The notes under the pieces were generated by a model that was given only the letters and a program-made list of their open reading frames with translations, did no database searches and had not been told where the DNA came from. Source: Providencia rettgeri (GTDB lineage Bacteria > Pseudomonadota > Gammaproteobacteria > Enterobacterales > Enterobacteriaceae). Taken from it: 64,000 nt of DNA. The stretch's first letter is position 1. Each line of letters begins with the position of its first letter. Shown here one piece after another: positions 60,574 to 64,000 of this stretch. The translations under genes were made by a program, and so were the position numbers. The stretch is taken from NCBI RefSeq assembly GCF_023205015.1, contig NZ_CP096258.1:3534001-3598000 (forward strand), written 5' to 3'.

Positions 60574-61989
60574 TCATTGCATGGTGTCTTGCGGTGCGAC
60601 CACCATTTGCCCTGCCGAGCCTAAATCCGCCTTCTCTAAATTATGACTATAGAATAAGAATGGAAAATGGTTATAGGAGGGTTGCATCATTTGTACTAAT
60701 AATTCGACTCGGCCATCAACCCACACCGTATCTTTCCAACCATAATCTTCTGCCGGTGTTGGCTTGCCATTGCGATTTAGCACCTTAAAGCGCACGCCTT
60801 CAATATGAAACGCTTGCGGTTCATTCGTCGTCACCACCCAACGTTCCCAGTTACCTTGGCGACTTGAGAAATCAACCCTGTTTGTATCAATGGTCGCATT
60901 ATTAATACCCAAGCCATCATTAAGATGAATATTACGTTGTGTGATACTGGATGTGACTTGCGTTTTATCTTCAACTAATTGTGTCGGTAAGCCATCTGTT
61001 ACCAATGACATCAAACCTGTCGCTTTGATGGTTAATACATTAGTTGAAATTAAACTGTTCGATGGCTCAAATAGCCCTTTTAAACGGTCCATAAAGGTAG
61101 CCGACTCACCCGCAGTAATCGTTAACTCCTGCGTTTTCGCCATATCAATCAAGACTTCTCGTCGTTCACCCGGCGCTAATGGCAGTTCCTGAACACTCAC
61201 AGGGACAGTTAGCAAACCTTGGTCTGACGCAATTAACGAAAATGGGCGCCCATCACTGATTTTCATTACATAATGACGGGAGTTCGACGCATTTAATAAC
61301 CGTAAACGCACCCATCCTCGAGAGACCTCAACATAAGGATTTTGCACACCGTTTACAAGTAATGTATCGCCTAAAAATCCATGTTCATTTGCTTTGTATT
61401 CAGGGGTGCCAAAATTATCCAAACGCTTATCTTGAATAATGATAGGAAAATCATCGACACCATAATGTTTAGGTAAGCGCAAATTTTTCGTCACGTCATC
61501 TTCAATGATCCACATACCCAATAAGCCATTATAGACTTGTTCACCCATTTTTCCTTGAGTGTTGGCATGATACCAAAGCGTTGCCGCGTTTTGGCGTATT
61601 GGGATCACCGGAGACCAGTCTGCATTAGGTGAAATTAACCTTGCCGCTCCACCAATTTGTGTTCCTGGTATTTGCAACCCACTGATTGTCATCGAAACCG
61701 CTTCAGGTAAGCGATTACTATAAATCAGTTTAATATCATCACCATTTTTTACTTTGACTGTCGGCCCAGGGGAAGAACCATTTACTCCCCAAATATCAGC
61801 CGAATATTTTCCATCAAAAGACCAATGAATTTTTTGTAATGTTAAAAATAATGGCTGTCCCGACCGTGATTCTAATAACGGTGGCACAGGTAAAACTGTC
61901 GCCCCTTCTGCACTCGCATAAATAGGTGCATAAGACAAACATAGAGCCATCCCTGCCGCTATCAGGGTTTGGCATCGATTGAATGACAT
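60574..61989 (-). CDS. ftsP: Cell division protein FtsP (SufI), without a twin-arginine signal
   Basis: FtsP is a periplasmic multicopper-oxidase-like protein without copper that stabilises the divisome under stress. The ATG at 61989 gives 471 residues (E. coli 470). Three cupredoxin domains are recognisable (IWGVNGSSPGPTVKVKNGD, TLWYHANTQGKMGEQVYNGLLGMWII, and a C-terminal FYSHNLEKADLGSAGQMVV). Copper-ligand histidines of true oxidases are missing, as in E. coli. The N-terminus reads MSFNRCQTLIAAGMALCLSY: the E. coli SRRQFIQ twin arginine has become NRCQTLI, so export by Tat is doubtful and the segment now resembles a Sec signal. plsC is encoded upstream on the same strand, as in E. coli. 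Confidence 0.95.
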   Translation of the reverse strand: MSFNRCQTLIAAGMALCLSYAPIYASAEGATVLPVPPLLESRSGQPLFLTLQKIHWSFDGKYSADIWGVNGSSPGPTVKVKNGDDIKLIYSNRLPEAVSMTISGLQIPGTQIGGAARLISPNADWSPVIPIRQNAATLWYHANTQGKMGEQVYNGLLGMWIIEDDVTKNLRLPKHYGVDDFPIIIQDKRLDNFGTPEYKANEHGFLGDTLLVNGVQNPYVEVSRGWVRLRLLNASNSRHYVMKISDGRPFSLIASDQGLLTVPVSVQELPLAPGERREVLIDMAKTQELTITAGESATFMDRLKGLFEPSNSLISTNVLTIKATGLMSLVTDGLPTQLVEDKTQVTSSITQRNIHLNDGLGINNATIDTNRVDFSSRQGNWERWVVTTNEPQAFHIEGVRFKVLNRNGKPTPAEDYGWKDTVWVDGRVELLVQMMQPSYNHFPFLFYSHNLEKADLGSAGQMVVAPQDTMQ

Positions 61990-62342
61990 AAATTCTCCGC
62001 TAAACAAAATTCCAGCGCATTTTATTATTTAATATTATAAATTTTCAGCCAATAAGATGGCTAATTTCAGGTTGGCGCTAGTAATATAACTACTTAGATG
62101 CAACAACTTAAGACCATAATAATTTGTGAGCCATGATATCGCGAAAAAATGCTAAATTCTAAAAATATCTATCTAATATGTAAAAATTTAATTAATAGAA
62201 TTATAAATAGTAAGGTAAGTAATTAAAAAGGGAAGATAAGAAGAGTAGACGATAATCAAGTCGGTGTATTCTGTGTTCAACCTAAAAAAATAGGCAATAT
62301 TTATATATTGCCTATTTTTAAAATAAATTCAATTAGTTAGGG
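61990..62342. other. plsC-ftsP intergenic region
   Basis: 353 bp of AT-rich DNA, wide for a pair that is close together in E. coli. It holds the plsC terminator at 62284-62319 and, presumably, the ftsP promoter. No further gene, RNA or repeat was recognised. Confidence 0.5.
62284..62319 (-). terminator. plsC terminator
   Basis: AAAAATAGGCAATAT pairs perfectly with ATATTGCCTATTTTT (15 pairs) around a four-base loop, followed on the - strand by further T residues (TTTTTTTAGG). It lies 23 bp beyond the plsC stop, so ftsP must have its own promoter. Confidence 0.85.
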
Positions 62343-63077
62343 TTATTTCCCTTGCTTTGCCATTTCTTCAACCTCGAGATCGAGTTCTTTAATTTTTGCT
62401 TCCATTAAAGCATGGCAATGTTCAGATAATTCCCTCACTTGCTCTCGACTATAACGCGATGTATCGATCGGGTCTAACATTTCAATAATGACACTACCGT
62501 TATTCCAACGGTTTAACTTAATTTTACCTTGTGTACTCGAAACGCAAACAGGCACAATCGGTACCCCTGCGGCAATCGCGGCATGAAATGCCCCCGTTTT
62601 AAATGGCAGTAAACCACGGCCACGACTGCGAGTGCCTTCGGGGAACATCCATACCGAAATTTTACGTTTTTTAATCTGGTCAGCAACCTGCGTGATTGTG
62701 TTATGAGCTTTAGAACGATTAGCACGGTCAATTAAAATATTACCCGTGATCCAGTACAAAAAGCCAAAAAAGGGTATATAAACCAAGCTTTTTTTACCCA
62801 CAGTTACCGTTCTAGGTTGCACCCCATTCGACATAGTCACCATGTCATAATTGTTTTGGTGATTACCAATATAAATACTCGGGCCATAGCGCTTCGCTTT
62901 CTCAGGGACGCGATTGATGATGTTAATCCCAAAAACGACGGATAGCCGCCCAAACATGTGACCAAATGTCATTACGTGTTTTGGGTTACGTGGGCTAAAT
63001 AGGCAATAGATCCCGCCCCCTATACATACTGCAATCGTATAAATAATAACAATGATCGCTCTAATAAGCGCTAACAT
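62343..63077 (-). CDS. plsC: 1-acyl-sn-glycerol-3-phosphate acyltransferase PlsC
   Basis: PlsC acylates lysophosphatidic acid to phosphatidic acid at the inner membrane. It has 244 residues (E. coli 245). An N-terminal membrane anchor (residues 5-27) is followed by the HX4D catalytic motif NHQNNYD (histidine 73, aspartate 78), then the substrate-binding FPEGTRSRGRGLLPFKTGAFH and VPIVPVCVSS. The C-terminus is charged. It lies 107 bp downstream of parC across a long perfect hairpin. Confidence 0.97.
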   Translation of the reverse strand: MLALIRAIIVIIYTIAVCIGGGIYCLFSPRNPKHVMTFGHMFGRLSVVFGINIINRVPEKAKRYGPSIYIGNHQNNYDMVTMSNGVQPRTVTVGKKSLVYIPFFGFLYWITGNILIDRANRSKAHNTITQVADQIKKRKISVWMFPEGTRSRGRGLLPFKTGAFHAAIAAGVPIVPVCVSSTQGKIKLNRWNNGSVIIEMLDPIDTSRYSREQVRELSEHCHALMEAKIKELDLEVEEMAKQGK

Positions 63078-63127
63078 ACTAACCCCAAATTGTAAGAGAC
63101 TTTTCAGCCCATGATGAATATAACCTG

Positions 63128-63169
63128 CTTATAAACCTTTTGAAGTCTATAACTCAAAAGGTTTATAAG
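63128..63169. terminator. Long perfect hairpin between parC and plsC
   Basis: CTTATAAACCTTTTGA (63128-63143) pairs over all 16 bases with TCAAAAGGTTTATAAG (63154-63169) around a 10-base loop. It is AT-rich and has no good U-run on the - strand, so it may be an attenuator, an mRNA-processing or stability element, or a weak parC terminator. Confidence 0.45.
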
Positions 63170-63184
63170 GCTTTTCTTTACTAA

Positions 63185-64000
63185 TTATTCACTATCTACT
63201 GGCTCAATATCAATACGCTCAATATTGTGCATTCCGCGCGGTAACGATGTCCCTTTACGGCCACGTTCTGAGCGATATTTTTGTAAGTCTTCCGCTTTAA
63301 ACTTCAGCTTCCGCTTACCGAAATGCAAGGTCATTGATGCCCCTACAGGTAAAATCATCAACCAAGTCAATAAATCATCGCCAGTTGCCGCTTGTGCGCC
63401 GGCAATATTGATAATTTTATTCCCTTTACCTTTCGAAAGCTGAGGTAGATCTGCCACAGGGAAGATTAACATACGCCCTGCTTTGGTAATTGCCAACAGC
63501 AAATCTTCTTGCTCATTATGCAATTCAATAGGTGCCAATACTTTTGCATTTTCAGGTAAAGAAATTAAGGCTTTACCTGTTTTATTTTTAGTGACTAAGT
63601 CGTTGAAGGTACAAATAAAACCGTAACCTGCATCCGAAGCCATTAAATATTTTTGGTCGTCAGGCGCCATTAATACATGTTCAATGGTTGCGCCAGGTGG
63701 CAAGGTTAGCTTACCGGTTAAAGGCTCTCCCTGACTGCGTGCAGATGGCAATTCCAGCGGGTCAATGGAATAACTGCGCCCTGTAGTATCAAGGAACACG
63801 GCAGCTTGGTTTGACTTACCTCGCGCAGCCCCTTTAAAGCCATCTCCTGCTTTATAGTTCAGATTAGTCGGCTCGATATCATGCCCTTTAGCACTACGTA
63901 CCCACCCCATATCAGAAAGCACAACGGTAATTGGTTCTGACGGTAAAATCTCATGTTCGCTCATGGCTTTCGCTTCTTCGCGTTCATGCAGTGGGGAGCG
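63185..64000 (-). CDS. parC: DNA topoisomerase IV subunit A ParC, C-terminal part
   Basis: ParC is the DNA-cleaving subunit of topoisomerase IV, which decatenates daughter chromosomes. The frame is open across the right window edge (12 further codons, RSPLHEREEAKA, before the methionine at 63964), so only the last 271 or so codons are present. What is seen is the beta-pinwheel C-terminal domain: TVVLSDMGWVRSAKGHD, then YSIDPLELPSARSQGEPLTGKL, and the tail SERGRKGTSLPRGMHNIERIDIE. The active-site tyrosine and quinolone-resistance region lie outside the window. Confidence 0.97.
   Translation of the reverse strand, partial: RSPLHEREEAKAMSEHEILPSEPITVVLSDMGWVRSAKGHDIEPTNLNYKAGDGFKGAARGKSNQAAVFLDTTGRSYSIDPLELPSARSQGEPLTGKLTLPPGATIEHVLMAPDDQKYLMASDAGYGFICTFNDLVTKNKTGKALISLPENAKVLAPIELHNEQEDLLLAITKAGRMLIFPVADLPQLSKGKGNKIINIAGAQAATGDDLLTWLMILPVGASMTLHFGKRKLKFKAEDLQKYRSERGRKGTSLPRGMHNIERIDIEPVDSE

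Overview
The window is an ordinary chromosomal stretch of a gamma-proteobacterium of the order Enterobacterales. Low G+C (about 40%), codon use and protein sequences that align along their length with, but are clearly diverged from, E. coli point to Morganellaceae, most likely Providencia. The genus is inference; the order is well supported by synteny, ERIC repeats, GcvB and the csdA-csdE-tcdA-mltA-tRNA(fMet)-amiC-argA-recD-recB-ptrA-recC order.

Layout. 1-3532: glnD (5' truncated by the window edge), dapD, yaeH. 3619-7380: yqcA, truC, yqcC, a VirK/YbjX-family gene, a candidate CsrB-type regulatory RNA that had to be read from the DNA, and syd. 7528-13115: queF, ppnN, xni, then leftward rlmM, ygdD, gcvA. 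13217-13419: the GcvB small RNA, divergent from gcvA. 13824-17515: csdA-csdE and tcdA, mltA. 17748-18056: three initiator tRNA genes. 18192-21148: amiC and argA. 21252-35501: a leftward chain of nine genes, ppdA-ppdB-ygdB-ppdC-recC-ptrA-recB-recD plus an unrecognised gene, most with overlapping stop and start codons. 35819-40632: thyA, lgt, ptsP, rppH. 40750-46613: TPP riboswitch, thiBPQ and polB. 46993-59083: rapA, rluA, djlA, lptD, surA, pdxA, rsmA, apaG, apaH. 59157-64000: folA, a LysE/RhtB exporter, ftsP, plsC and the 3' end of parC.

Blocks that are far apart in E. coli are joined here (yaeH|yqcA, rppH|thiB, folA|ftsP), so the window is a mosaic of conserved syntenic blocks. There is no prophage, IS element, CRISPR array or defence island, and no candidate for a wholly new system.

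The interesting content is regulatory or at single-residue level. There is a compact csrB-like RNA with a GacA/UvrY-type box, and tandem CRP-S-like sites before the pseudopilin-recC operon. DNA polymerase II has alanine in place of the motif B tyrosine, and FtsP has lost its twin arginine. Also notable are a thymidylate synthase unlike the E. coli type, a paired ARG box at argA, a LexA box at polB, a readable TPP-riboswitch switching mechanism, and ERIC elements including a deletion derivative.
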